NCBI RefSeq assembly: GCF_013141695.1
Contig: NZ_WHNY01000075.1
Span: 62,001-126,000, forward strand
DNA from: Paenibacillus plantarum
GTDB lineage: Bacteria; Bacillota; Bacilli; Paenibacillales; NBRC-103111
Length of the DNA stretch: 64,000 nt
Direction of reading: 5' to 3'
The notes under the pieces are model-generated. The model was given only the letters and a program-made list of their open reading frames with translations. It was not told the origin of the DNA and searched no databases. The translations under genes were made by a program, and so were the position numbers. Of this stretch, positions 35,697-44,087 are shown in pieces (position 1 is the first letter of the stretch; each line of letters opens with the position of its first letter).

Positions 35697-35826
35697 AGGG
35701 GAACGTAGGTGTGCTATTTTACGGAAATCGGTCGATATGGGATCCAAGGGGAACGTAGATGCACTATCTAGCTAATTTTTGAGATTAATAATGCTTTTCG
35801 GAGAAATAAGGCACTGTAGTTCCCCT
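35697..35826. repeat. GGGGAACGTAGATGC-type dispersed repeats, three copies
   Basis: Forward copies lie at 35697-35720 (GGGGAACGTAGGTGTGCTATT, 2 variants) and 35744-35770. An inverted copy, AATAAGGCACTGTAGTTCCCC, is at about 35805-35826. The same motif recurs at 60607-60840 and 63290-63790. No gene is supported between 35671 and 35910. Confidence 0.75.
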
Positions 35827-35910
35827 TCGATGACAATTTAACCGATTTTTTCACAAATAGTGAACCCTCATTCCCTCCCAGTAGGGATGGGTTTGAGACA
35901 ACACAGTGCA

Positions 35911-36717
35911 CTACTGCGAAGCTGTGTTCTCCTTAGCGGCCGTATTGACCGCGGACTTCGCGGCGGGCACACCTTTCGCAACTTCGGCTGCGAATAGCGT
36001 CTGCATTTCGTCGACTTTTTTAGCGTCGGCTGCTTCTATTTTATCCGCGAAGTATTTCTCCACGAAAAGCTCCCAGGTCGGAACGACCTTTTGCATGTGG
36101 ATGGTTTTTACGGCTGTTTTGATCAGCCTACGTTCCTTGGCATTCGTGTACATGTCCACGTACTGCTGCTTACGATCGAAGTCCAGCTCGGTGAAGATCG
36201 AGCGGAATACTTCCGCTGTCATCTTCGCATCGTCTAACGCTCTGTGAGCTGTGCCCTCAGCGACGATGTTCAAATCGATCAGCGCGGCTTCGACGCTGAC
36301 GTCATTCGTTACTTTTTTGAAGCGGGTGAACCCTTTCAATAAGTCGAAATAGTGAGCTGCCATCCAATACGTATCATCTAATTTGTGCATCCGCGTGTCA
36401 AACACGATTCGCTTGAGATCTTCGCCGCCCCAAGTGACAAGCAACAATTCTTCACTCCGTCCGAGCCAAGCTAAGAAGTCGGCAATCACTTTGCGGAAAC
36501 CAGCCGCTTCGTCAATATCTTCTTGGGGAATCCCGGTTTTCTTCTTAATAAATGCATTCAATTTAGAGAAGTATACTGGCTTAATCAAGGCTGAGAATTC
36601 ATCTACTTGCTGAAGAGAAGCATCTAAACGAACTGCGCCGATCTCAATTACTTCCATAGGTAAATCACTGGCAAACTTGCGGCCGTTAAATTCGATATCT
36701 AATATAATGTAATCCAT
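35911..36717 (-). CDS. 3'-5' exonuclease, DEDDh type (KapD/ERI-1-like)
   Basis: The product is 268 aa. Exonuclease motif I (YIILDIEFNG, D7 and E9), motif II (WGGEDLKR near 95) and motif III (TAHRALDDAKMTA near 157, DEDDh type) are present. It resembles the KapD-like exonucleases of Bacillus. It should remove nucleotides from RNA or DNA 3' ends with two metal ions. The C-terminal 70 residues are Ala/Lys-rich and look unstructured. The start follows GGGGG on the minus strand. It is close to, and same-strand with, the MFS gene upstream (47 bp), so it may be co-transcribed. Confidence 0.88.
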   Translation of the reverse strand: MDYIILDIEFNGRKFASDLPMEVIEIGAVRLDASLQQVDEFSALIKPVYFSKLNAFIKKKTGIPQEDIDEAAGFRKVIADFLAWLGRSEELLLVTWGGEDLKRIVFDTRMHKLDDTYWMAAHYFDLLKGFTRFKKVTNDVSVEAALIDLNIVAEGTAHRALDDAKMTAEVFRSIFTELDFDRKQQYVDMYTNAKERRLIKTAVKTIHMQKVVPTWELFVEKYFADKIEAADAKKVDEMQTLFAAEVAKGVPAAKSAVNTAAKENTASQ

Positions 36718-36763
36718 GATGTGCCCCCGTTTCTTCCTATCCTATCATTTTAGCAGAAAAAGC

Positions 36764-37915
36764 TTAGGTTGCCAGCTTCTGTTTACGATAGACCGCACGC
36801 AGCACCAGACTTAACAAGAATCCAGAGAATGACAAGACCGACACCCAGATAAATAACGTGTGTACACCAAAGGTCTGATAGAACCATCCACCAAGATAAG
36901 AAGCGACGATACCCGAGACCCCGAAGAAGATGATTGCCAGCACGGTTTGTCCCGTTGCACGCCACTCCTCAGGGACGATCTGATACAAGTACTGAATCGC
37001 AGCTGAGTAAAAAATAGGGAATGTGAACGTTTGGAGAAGCTGAATCGCAACAAGTACATGTGGATCCGTTACCCAAGCGCTGATGAAGAAGCGCAAGAAG
37101 TAGAAGAAGGCAGCGAATGAGATAAGCGCTAATTCCTTGCCTTTTCGAAGCCACCAGAAGCTTATAGCGAATACTAGAATTTCACTCCCAGCTGCTAAGA
37201 AGAAGGCAATGCCAACCAAATGATTGCTGCCGCCTAATTCACGGATATAGACACCAAGAAACGTATCGTTAATCCGCTGCGGGACTGCACAAATGAAGAT
37301 TAAAACCATAAACCAAATGGTTTCTTTATTACTTAGAAAATTTCGCAGACTGCGCAGTGAGATGGGTTTCCCAGTCACAGGCGCATCAGGCAGCGCGAAG
37401 CATATGATCAAGCTCAAAATACCAATGCCGCCAAAAAGGTAGGCCAAGCTATGAATACCGAAATATTGCGCCGCATAGCCTACAATTAACGACATCACAG
37501 CGTAGCCGACAGCACCGAATGTACGGATGGAACCATAACTCGTGCCAAGGCGTTCCGCGGTCTGGAAGTTAAGGCTTTCTGTCAATGGATCCAGCGGCAT
37601 TAAGAAAAAGTAAAGCAGCATCGTAAATAGAAGCAGCACGATAAAGCTCTTGGAATCGTACAGCAAGTACCCGATGATGGTGGAACAGAAGAGAAGAAGT
37701 AACATGATTTTTTTGATCGTTTTCGTACGATCGCTGATCATGCCCCATAAAGGCTGTGAAAAGATGGCGATGAAACCACCAGTTCCGATGATGAGACCAA
37801 TTCGTGATGTGGAAAGTCCCTGCGCGTCCAAATAGACGGGTAGAAAAGAGACGAAGAGGGCAAGTAATGCGAAATACATAAAGTTAAACGAGCGCAATAA
37901 ATTGGATGAATGCAT
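36764..37915 (-). CDS. MFS transporter, 12-span (LacY/HcaT-like)
   Basis: The product is 383 aa with about 12 predicted membrane spans. The loop between spans 2 and 3 (GMISDRTKTIKKIM) carries the MFS motif A pattern, and the middle loop is short. The overall look is that of the MFS_1-like/PPP group containing LacY- and HcaT-like proteins. The substrate is not predictable. The start ATG follows AAGGAAGG on the minus strand. It precedes the exonuclease gene on the same strand and is downstream of the AraC gene by 88 bp. Confidence 0.85.
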   Translation of the reverse strand: MHSSNLLRSFNFMYFALLALFVSFLPVYLDAQGLSTSRIGLIIGTGGFIAIFSQPLWGMISDRTKTIKKIMLLLLFCSTIIGYLLYDSKSFIVLLLFTMLLYFFLMPLDPLTESLNFQTAERLGTSYGSIRTFGAVGYAVMSLIVGYAAQYFGIHSLAYLFGGIGILSLIICFALPDAPVTGKPISLRSLRNFLSNKETIWFMVLIFICAVPQRINDTFLGVYIRELGGSNHLVGIAFFLAAGSEILVFAISFWWLRKGKELALISFAAFFYFLRFFISAWVTDPHVLVAIQLLQTFTFPIFYSAAIQYLYQIVPEEWRATGQTVLAIIFFGVSGIVASYLGGWFYQTFGVHTLFIWVSVLSFSGFLLSLVLRAVYRKQKLAT

Positions 37916-38003
37916 GATGACCTAACCTTCCTTGATGTACTAGCACGATGCTGTCGTGAATGTACATTTTATCACGCTCAGCTAAAGTTGCAAAAAATAT
38001 TTA

Positions 38004-38801
38004 TCAGGAGCGAAGCTGAGAGGGGTTCGTTCCTGTTACTTTTTTGAATTGGCGGCTAAAGAAATAAATGCTTCGATAACCAAGCGCCTCAGCGACTTCA
38101 CTGACATTCATCCCAAGCTTAAGTAAATAGGAGGCACGTTCAATTCTCGACTGAATGAGATACGATTCAATCGTCTGACCCATGATTTCTTTGAATTTTA
38201 GGGAGAAATATCGTGGAGATAGATGAGCTTCTTTGGCTAAATCTTGAATGCTATGCTGCCGCCCGGGATCTTGCCGAATGTGAGCCGCGATATCCATCAT
38301 GACTCGATTCATTGAGCGCGACGCGGGATCACCCTGAGGTTGATGGTCAGGTGCTTGACGTTCGAAAAGCAAAAGAATCAGCTTAAGCAGTGATTTCGCT
38401 TCTTCTTCATGCCCGTACGCTTCGGTATGTCGTACTTGTACGAAACGATCTAGATAGCTCTCGTGGAACTCGGCGGGATCGAAATGGACGAAAGATGGCA
38501 GAGTCATTGGGTACGAATGATCTCCTTCGGCAGAGAAATGGATATACGTAACGGTCAGAGGACGTTCGGGATTATGCTTCGCACTGGACAAGTCCCCTGG
38601 CTTAAATAGGAAACAATCGCCGCGACTCACGTGGTAACGCTTGCTATTTAAGGTGACCTCACCTTCACCATCCCATACATACCAGAAATCGAAGTCTTGA
38701 AAAGGGTCATTCTCACGGCTGCTCCATTTCCAATTCACCTCACAAATGGTCTTACCGAAATAGCGATTGAGCTCTAGCGCCTGGGATGAGAAAACTGACA
38801 T
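38004..38801 (-). CDS. AraC-family transcriptional regulator
   Basis: The product is 265 aa. The N-terminal half (about 20-140) is a cupin-type sensor (FWYVWDGEGEVTLNSKRYHVSRGDCFLFKPGD). The C-terminal half (about 170-265) is the AraC double helix-turn-helix ending YFFSRQFKKVTGTNPSQLR. It is divergent from the PhyH gene at 38931 with 129 bp between, the usual place for its operator. The same promoter motif (TGTCCG with TATAAT) occurs before the other PhyH gene, so one AraC protein may control both. Confidence 0.9.
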   Translation of the reverse strand: MSVFSSQALELNRYFGKTICEVNWKWSSRENDPFQDFDFWYVWDGEGEVTLNSKRYHVSRGDCFLFKPGDLSSAKHNPERPLTVTYIHFSAEGDHSYPMTLPSFVHFDPAEFHESYLDRFVQVRHTEAYGHEEEAKSLLKLILLLFERQAPDHQPQGDPASRSMNRVMMDIAAHIRQDPGRQHSIQDLAKEAHLSPRYFSLKFKEIMGQTIESYLIQSRIERASYLLKLGMNVSEVAEALGYRSIYFFSRQFKKVTGTNPSQLRS

Positions 38802-38860
38802 GCAAGATCACTGCCCCTCTATGTAAAATAGTGCAAATTGTATGGTGCTTGAATGCATTT

Positions 38861-38890
38861 ATTTTACTATGTCCGATTCATATAATAAAG
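38861..38890 (+). promoter_or_regulatory. PhyH promoter with TGTCCG motif
   Basis: ATTTTACTATGTCCGATTCA (38861-38880) runs into a perfect -10 TATAAT (38881-38886) without a -35. It aligns with the promoter of the PhyH-HEAT gene (6052-6084). The conserved TGTCCG is a candidate AraC-type half site. Confidence 0.55.
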
Positions 38891-38930
38891 CTATGAATCG
38901 TTAAATTATTTAAACGGAGGGGTTACCGTT

Positions 38931-39770
38931 ATGCCTAGAACTGAACCAACCGATCAATCTCCTGAAGAAATTTCGGCAAAGCTTTACCGGTACGACCGTA
39001 TTGCAGATAAAATTGAAGGTGCTACAAATTGGAATGAGAAACATCTCTCCGATTATTGGAGAAATGGCTTCGCGGCAGTCGAACATGTATTAGATGAAGA
39101 AGATATTCAGAATTCGAAAGAAGCTTTGTATGATCTTATTTTTAAAGATAACAAAGGGGCGATCATCCAATTCTCGAAGCCGAAAAGCGAATTGAAAACG
39201 GACGAAGAGAAGGAACTAGCGGTAAGGAAGGTACACGAATTCGTTAAGGTGGACGAACGCTTCCGAGGGATTGCGGAGCATCCAGCGATTCTTGCCATCG
39301 TGCAAGATATTCTAGGTGAAACACCGCTGCTTGTTCAGGATATGGCATTGCTTAAGCCTCCGCATGGTGGAGGGGAGAAGCCGTGGCATCAAGATATGGC
39401 CTATGGGAATTTGGCATACGAGAAACCTGTGGTTGGTGTGTGGATCGCACTAGATGAAGCAGCGCTTGATAATGGTTGTATGCATGTTATCCCTGGTTCG
39501 CATGCCGATGGGGCAACACCACATTATGCCATTCGTGACTGGCAACTATGTGATGCCCATGTACAAGTAGAGAGGGATGTTGCTGTGCCTTTATTACCTG
39601 GAGGCATCCTATTGTTCCACGGGTTACTCAAGCACGGTACGCCTTATAATCTGTCTACGAAGAAACGTCGCGCATTGCAGTTCCATTATGTAGGCGAATC
39701 AGCCATTAAACTTACACCAAAAGAGTATAAACGATTTTTTACCAATGAGATGAGCGGCGCTGAATGCTAG
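38931..39770 (+). CDS. PhyH-family Fe(II)/2-oxoglutarate dioxygenase
   Basis: The product is 279 aa. Fe ligands appear as H-x-D in KPWHQDMAY near residue 152 and a distal His in LLFHGLLKHGT near 228; an Arg shortly after (RRALQFHY) is a likely 2-oxoglutarate contact. The middle has the family signature (GCMHVIPGSHADG). It hydroxylates an unknown small molecule using O2, Fe(II) and 2-oxoglutarate. It is transcribed divergently from an AraC regulator, and the ATG follows GGAGGGG. A terminator is at 39778-39816. Confidence 0.9.
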   Translation: MPRTEPTDQSPEEISAKLYRYDRIADKIEGATNWNEKHLSDYWRNGFAAVEHVLDEEDIQNSKEALYDLIFKDNKGAIIQFSKPKSELKTDEEKELAVRKVHEFVKVDERFRGIAEHPAILAIVQDILGETPLLVQDMALLKPPHGGGEKPWHQDMAYGNLAYEKPVVGVWIALDEAALDNGCMHVIPGSHADGATPHYAIRDWQLCDAHVQVERDVAVPLLPGGILLFHGLLKHGTPYNLSTKKRRALQFHYVGESAIKLTPKEYKRFFTNEMSGAEC

Positions 39771-39777
39771 GATAAGT

Positions 39778-39816
39778 GAGTCCTCTTTCCGATAGTAGGA
39801 AAGGGGGCTTTTTTGC
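39778..39816 (+). terminator. Terminator of the PhyH gene
   Basis: The arms CCTCTTTCC and GGAAAGGGG (G-T pair allowed) end in CTTTTTT, 10 bp after the stop. Confidence 0.8.
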
Positions 39817-39906
39817 ATGTTCCAACGAGCCTGCACCATATGAAAATCAAATGAATACTTATATTATGGTCATTTTATAAGGGGTGAGTTGAAAGGGGGA
39901 AACGGG

Positions 39907-40746
39907 ATGCCTTCACTTATTTCAATAGTCATGCTGACATGGAATGGATTGAAATTTACGAAAGAATGCGTAGAAAGTATTTTGCGACATGCCGATGACA
40001 ACATAAAGATTCAACTCGTGTTTGTAGACAATGGATCGACGGATGGTACTGTGGAGTACTTACAAACAATTCCTTCCTCTAAGCTCATATGTAATCAGGA
40101 TAATAAAGGGTTTGCGGCTGGAAACAACCAAGGGATCGCAGAAGCTGACGGTGAATACATTTGTTTGCTGAATAACGATACCGTTGTTACCGAAGGTTGG
40201 TTGATTCGTTTACTGGGATGCCTTCAAAAAAATCCGAACATCGCCATCGTTGGGCCCCGTTCTAATAATGTCGCTTGGTCGCAGCTCGTTTACAATGTTC
40301 CTTATAAGTCCTCTGCGGAGATGGAGGTTTTTGCGGCCCATTGGTCCCTGATGCATAAAGATCAAGGCTTCTTTCCACATAAATTAATTGGGCATTGCAT
40401 GCTTTTTCATAAAGATCTTATTCGCACAATAGGTGGGCTGGACGAAAGGTTTTTTCCAGGCAATTATGAAGATGACGATTTCTGTTTACGAGCCCGTGTC
40501 AGCGGTCAAATTCTGTGGGTAGCGAATGACGTTTACATTCATCACTATGGAGGAAGTACGTTCCAATCGAACAAAACGAATTATTCAGCAAGCGCCTACT
40601 CGAATGCTGAACGTTTTTCCAGAAAGTGGTCGTTGGGCATAACGGGTTTAGAGCTGGATCAATTCGGATACAATCCGTCAGAGCTTGTAGAGCGCGAGAA
40701 GCCTTTCCGAATAGAACGGCATTATATACCTATTAGTAAGAAGTAG
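39907..40746 (+). CDS. Family 2 glycosyltransferase
   Basis: The start is the ATG at 39907 with AAAGGGGG 7 bases upstream; the in-frame TTG at 39889 lies before that site. The 279-aa product is a GT2 enzyme (SIVMLTWNGLKFTKECVES; FVDNGSTDGT; the metal-binding NNDTVVTEGW near residue 96; and the EDDDFCLRAR region near 190). It lacks membrane segments. It opens the presumed surface-glycan block, next to a GT4 gene, and probably adds a sugar to a glycan or protein in the cytoplasm. Confidence 0.88.
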   Translation: MPSLISIVMLTWNGLKFTKECVESILRHADDNIKIQLVFVDNGSTDGTVEYLQTIPSSKLICNQDNKGFAAGNNQGIAEADGEYICLLNNDTVVTEGWLIRLLGCLQKNPNIAIVGPRSNNVAWSQLVYNVPYKSSAEMEVFAAHWSLMHKDQGFFPHKLIGHCMLFHKDLIRTIGGLDERFFPGNYEDDDFCLRARVSGQILWVANDVYIHHYGGSTFQSNKTNYSASAYSNAERFSRKWSLGITGLELDQFGYNPSELVEREKPFRIERHYIPISKK

Positions 40747-40779
40747 TATCTCATTGGGTATCTTGTAGGAGGAAAAGGA

Positions 40780-41739
40780 ATGAGGATTGCACTGATTAGT
40801 CCCGATTATCTTCCTGTCCCACCCGTCAAATACGGCGGCATAGAGCGAGTTGTTTATACGCTGGCAGAGGAGCTTGTTGAACGGGGGCATGAAGTCATAC
40901 TATATGCTCCCTTTGGAAGTCAGATTCGAGGAAAGCTTATGCCTTATTTACATGAGGGACATGACATGTGGCGTATTCCTGGTTTTGTGAAGCTAACATT
41001 GCCGCCAGGGGTCGATATCATACATGACCACACGCAGCTTTCCGTTGTCGGTCAAAAGAAACTCGCGGTACCGACGGTTTGTACGATTCATAATCCATTA
41101 ACCAATCCGGTTAAACATGCCGTCTATTTAAGCAAAAGACATCGGGACTTGTTCGGCACTCCTCATGATCACGTCGTTTATAACGGATTAAACCTGGATG
41201 AATTTCAATTCTCTGATCAAAAAGGAGATTATCTGCTGTTCATTGGAGCTATTATTCCTTATAAAGGCGTTCATCATGCGATTGAAGCGGCAGAGCGAGC
41301 GGGCCAAAGGTTAATTATAGCTGGACCCGTCTATGATCATGACTATTTCCATAAAGAGATTCTCTCCAAGACGATATCGAACCCCTCTATTCAATATGTT
41401 GGTGAAGTCGGAGGGCAAGCTCGACAAGATTTATTGAAGCATGCCAGATGCATGTTATTTCCGACACTGGTTGAGGAGCCATTTGGGCTCGTCATGACGG
41501 AAGCTATGGCCTGTGGAACACCTGTCTTGGCCTTGCCAAATGGGTCTGTTCCTGAGGTAATGAGCGGGTTTCCACAATTAATATGCCGCTCTGTCGAAGA
41601 GATGACGAATAAATTGATCCATGAGACACTTCCTGACCCTTATGAGCTTCGCGAATACGTACTCGAGCATTTTACAACACGTGGGATGACCGATAAATAT
41701 CTTGATATTTACCGTACCATAATTGATGAAGAAAGTTGA
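40780..41739 (+). CDS. Family 4 glycosyltransferase
   Basis: The product is 319 aa. GT-B fold hallmarks are visible: an N-terminal glycine-rich loop (YLPVPPVKYGGIERVVYTLAEEL) and a C-terminal nucleotide-sugar site (FPTLVEEPFGLVMTEAMACGTPVLAL near residue 227), with the EPFGLVMTEA motif of GT4 retaining enzymes. The ribosome site AGGAGGAAAAGG is strong, and the gene lies 33 bp downstream of the GT2 gene, so they are probably co-transcribed. Donor and acceptor are unknown. A bidirectional terminator follows at 41750-41792. Confidence 0.9.
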   Translation: MRIALISPDYLPVPPVKYGGIERVVYTLAEELVERGHEVILYAPFGSQIRGKLMPYLHEGHDMWRIPGFVKLTLPPGVDIIHDHTQLSVVGQKKLAVPTVCTIHNPLTNPVKHAVYLSKRHRDLFGTPHDHVVYNGLNLDEFQFSDQKGDYLLFIGAIIPYKGVHHAIEAAERAGQRLIIAGPVYDHDYFHKEILSKTISNPSIQYVGEVGGQARQDLLKHARCMLFPTLVEEPFGLVMTEAMACGTPVLALPNGSVPEVMSGFPQLICRSVEEMTNKLIHETLPDPYELREYVLEHFTTRGMTDKYLDIYRTIIDEES

Positions 41740-41749
41740 TGTGAACGAT

Positions 41750-41792
41750 AAACAGCGGCTGTGCCTCGTATCATAAGGCGCAGCCGCTGTTT
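41750..41792. terminator. Bidirectional terminator with GCAGCCGCTGTTT arm
   Basis: The arms AAACAGCGGCTG and CAGCCGCTGTTT are perfect, extended by GCC/GGC. It separates convergent genes. A closely similar hairpin follows the methyltransferase gene at 43748. Confidence 0.88.
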
Positions 41793-41797
41793 GTCGT

Positions 41798-42904
41798 TTA
41801 TTCAGTGGATTCGGAGCTTTCCGAGATATGCAGGACGGACTCCAGATATTTTTTATTATGGCTTATACTCTTGTCTTTCGGTCTGTAACTGCGGGCAATT
41901 TCATTGTGCTTATAGGCGTTTGCGTGTTGGCCTAGATGGTCATAACAGACACAGAGTTGTAAATGTGGCAGCCATGTTGAGAATTTAGGATTAGAAAATC
42001 CCCAATTGTGAGTAGGTACGTGTAATTCTGTCGCTAATTTGTACCAAAACACAGCCGCTTCATATTGCTTGCGAGTTAGAAAATAATACCCAAGACGACA
42101 ACAGAACTCAGCGCGGGGGCTGTCATATTGAAAAGATCGGAATACAGACTGTAATTCCATGTCACTGTTGCCTAGCTCATGATAACAATCGGCTAGCCTG
42201 CTGCAGGAGGAGATTTCGTCTTCGATCCAGCCATTTCCAGTCGCAAGAAATTTATTATAATAAATAATTGCTTTGCTAAACTTGTTATGATCTTTTAATT
42301 CATTTGCGTAATAATAGAGATCCCTAGGCGTGAATGGCTCCCCTCGCATTAGTCTATTCTGGAATATCTTGAGATTCCTGTCGCTCTTCGTATGGATTCT
42401 GCAATGCGTAACAGTAATGTCAGCATCCATAATATTTCCTCTGACCTCCAAATATTCGTGAATCGCTCCAATCCATTTGAACTGATTCTCTCGTTTCACC
42501 AAGCGATTGCGCTTGAATCTGGAAATCGGGTTGCCAAATTCATCAAACGCATAATTATAGAACATCGTTACCGAGTCGACGGAAGGCTCCAGTTCATCTT
42601 TTAAAGCTAAGAGTTTGTCGCAATCCTCTTCCTTCAGAATGTCATCTGCATCCAACCATAAAATGTATTCCTTGGTTGCTTGGCGGAATGCAAAGTTACG
42701 CGCAGCCGAGAAGTCATCTATCCATTTAAAATCGTAGATGCGGTCCGTGAAGGTCTGTGCAATCGATTTCGTGAGGTCGGTTGAACCGGTATCTACAATG
42801 ATGATCTCATCGACCGCTTTGGCAACGGAAGCTAAACATGGCTGAAGTGTTTTCTCCTCATTTTTAACGATAAGACAAAGACTTATGGTAATCAATGTGT
42901 TCAC
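41798..42904 (-). CDS. Family 2 glycosyltransferase with TPR-like C-terminus
   Basis: The product is 368 aa. The N-terminal GT2 domain (about 1-225) has SLCLIVKNEEKTLQPCL, IIIVDTGSTDLTKSIA, and the metal-binding LWLDADD near residue 85; it resembles SunS/WaaE-like enzymes. The C-terminal part (about 225-345) is helical, with TPR-like repeats (FSKAIIYYNKFLATG; YEAAVFWYKLATEL). The GTG start has a weak ribosome site. Such GT2-TPR proteins are common in surface glycosylation loci, sometimes on protein acceptors. It is divergent from the methyltransferase-like gene. Confidence 0.86.
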   Translation of the reverse strand: MNTLITISLCLIVKNEEKTLQPCLASVAKAVDEIIIVDTGSTDLTKSIAQTFTDRIYDFKWIDDFSAARNFAFRQATKEYILWLDADDILKEEDCDKLLALKDELEPSVDSVTMFYNYAFDEFGNPISRFKRNRLVKRENQFKWIGAIHEYLEVRGNIMDADITVTHCRIHTKSDRNLKIFQNRLMRGEPFTPRDLYYYANELKDHNKFSKAIIYYNKFLATGNGWIEDEISSCSRLADCYHELGNSDMELQSVFRSFQYDSPRAEFCCRLGYYFLTRKQYEAAVFWYKLATELHVPTHNWGFSNPKFSTWLPHLQLCVCYDHLGQHANAYKHNEIARSYRPKDKSISHNKKYLESVLHISESSESTE

Positions 42905-43047
42905 TCACTTTCTTATATAAGGATGTAATCCAACGTGGTCATTCTAAACTATTCATAGATTTAATAAGCGGGCACGGCATATGAAGGAAGGTTATAGGGA
43001 ACCAAAATTCCTTTGGCAGAATATGGTGATCAAAAAGGAGTTGTGGT

Positions 43048-43746
43048 ATGGAACGGTTTTTTGAAAAAATAATTAAACCCATTCTTATCAAATATGAAGC
43101 CTCTCACATTGTAGAAATTGGCTTCTTCTTAACAGGTCGCACAACAATTAAACTACTTGAGTACTGTAAAATGATGAACAGCAAGCTTACACTCATTGAT
43201 CCTGCACCAAGATTTAATACTTATGCTTATGAAGCAGTTTTTTCAGCGGAACTGGACATTCATAACAAGCAAAGCCTAGAGGTATTATCGGAGATCGAAA
43301 CAGCTGATGTGGTTCTCGTAGACGGGGATCATAATTGGTACACCGTGTATCATGAATTAATGGCCATTGAGCAAATTGCAACAAGATCAGGTAAATTTCC
43401 AATTGTCATTCTTCATGATACGGAATGGCCATATGGAAGACGTGATTCTTACTATTCTCCAGAGACGATTCCTGACCAATACAGACAACCTCATGCCCAG
43501 AAAGGGATGAAAGCTGGCTCGAGTGAGCTAGTTGAAGGGGGTATCAATGAAACTCAGCACAATGCAATGCATGAATATGGAGAAGGAAACGGTGTTCTGA
43601 CAGCTATTGAAGATTTCCTAAAGGTAACAGCCTTCACCCTCAGCTTCCATCGTTGCAGCACCAATAATGGATTAGGAATTCTTGTTCCTAGCGACAAACA
43701 AGTAGATACAGTGATGCGATATATTTTGGATACCTCAGGTTTATAA
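43048..43746 (+). CDS. Methyltransferase-like protein (class I SAM fold)
   Basis: The product is 232 aa. The first half reads like a class I SAM methyltransferase (SHIVEIGFFLTGRTTIKLLEY; LTLIDPAP; VVLVDGDHNWYTVYHEL), close to the Methyltransf_24/cephalosporin-hydroxylase-type group. VVLVDGDHNWY with HDTEWPYGRRD near residue 125 resembles a metal-binding site of that group. It probably methylates a sugar or a small molecule. The ATG follows AAAGGAG by about 8 bases. Its own terminator follows. Its place between glycosyltransferases and collagen-like genes suggests glycan modification. Confidence 0.75.
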   Translation: MERFFEKIIKPILIKYEASHIVEIGFFLTGRTTIKLLEYCKMMNSKLTLIDPAPRFNTYAYEAVFSAELDIHNKQSLEVLSEIETADVVLVDGDHNWYTVYHELMAIEQIATRSGKFPIVILHDTEWPYGRRDSYYSPETIPDQYRQPHAQKGMKAGSSELVEGGINETQHNAMHEYGEGNGVLTAIEDFLKVTAFTLSFHRCSTNNGLGILVPSDKQVDTVMRYILDTSGL

Positions 43747-43747
43747 A

Positions 43748-43797
43748 AAGCAACGGCTGTACCCCATTAATTCGGGCGCAGCCGCTGTTTTTTTTGC
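43748..43797 (+). terminator. Terminator after the methyltransferase-like gene
   Basis: The arms CAACGGCTG and CAGCCGCTG are followed by a run of eight or nine T. The right arm and flank match the terminator at 41750-41792 (GCGCAGCCGCTGTTT). Confidence 0.9.
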
Positions 43798-44087
43798 CTA
43801 TTAAGTGACTTGTAATCTCTCAACCATTTCTATTCCAAAATATGGATATAAGCGGGATGGTAGGCGCTAGTCCCGAACTTTCTGGCTGAATTCAATCAAT
43901 ATTTACAAAAAATGTTTTTTTCGTCATTTGCCCTCTCTCATTCGTCCATGCACGGAAAGTTTGTACACATATAATATACGAGGAAACTAGAGTAGTTTCA
44001 TTTTAAGTAAGGAGGCGGGACTATTTTAAGTAATTCTATCTCGGTTTTCAGTAAATAGTTTTCAAAAATAATAGGAGGTGTAAGGTT
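43798..44087 (+). promoter_or_regulatory. Upstream region of the first collagen-like gene, with a SigK-like -10
   Basis: CATATAATA at 43968-43976 fits the sigma-K -10 pattern CATANNNTA. An AC dinucleotide lies about 14-16 bp upstream (near 43951), slightly short of the usual spacing. A mother-cell sporulation promoter would suit a BclB-type exosporium protein, but this reading is weak. No other gene is supported in the region. AGGAGGTG at 44072-44079 is the ribosome site. Confidence 0.35.
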
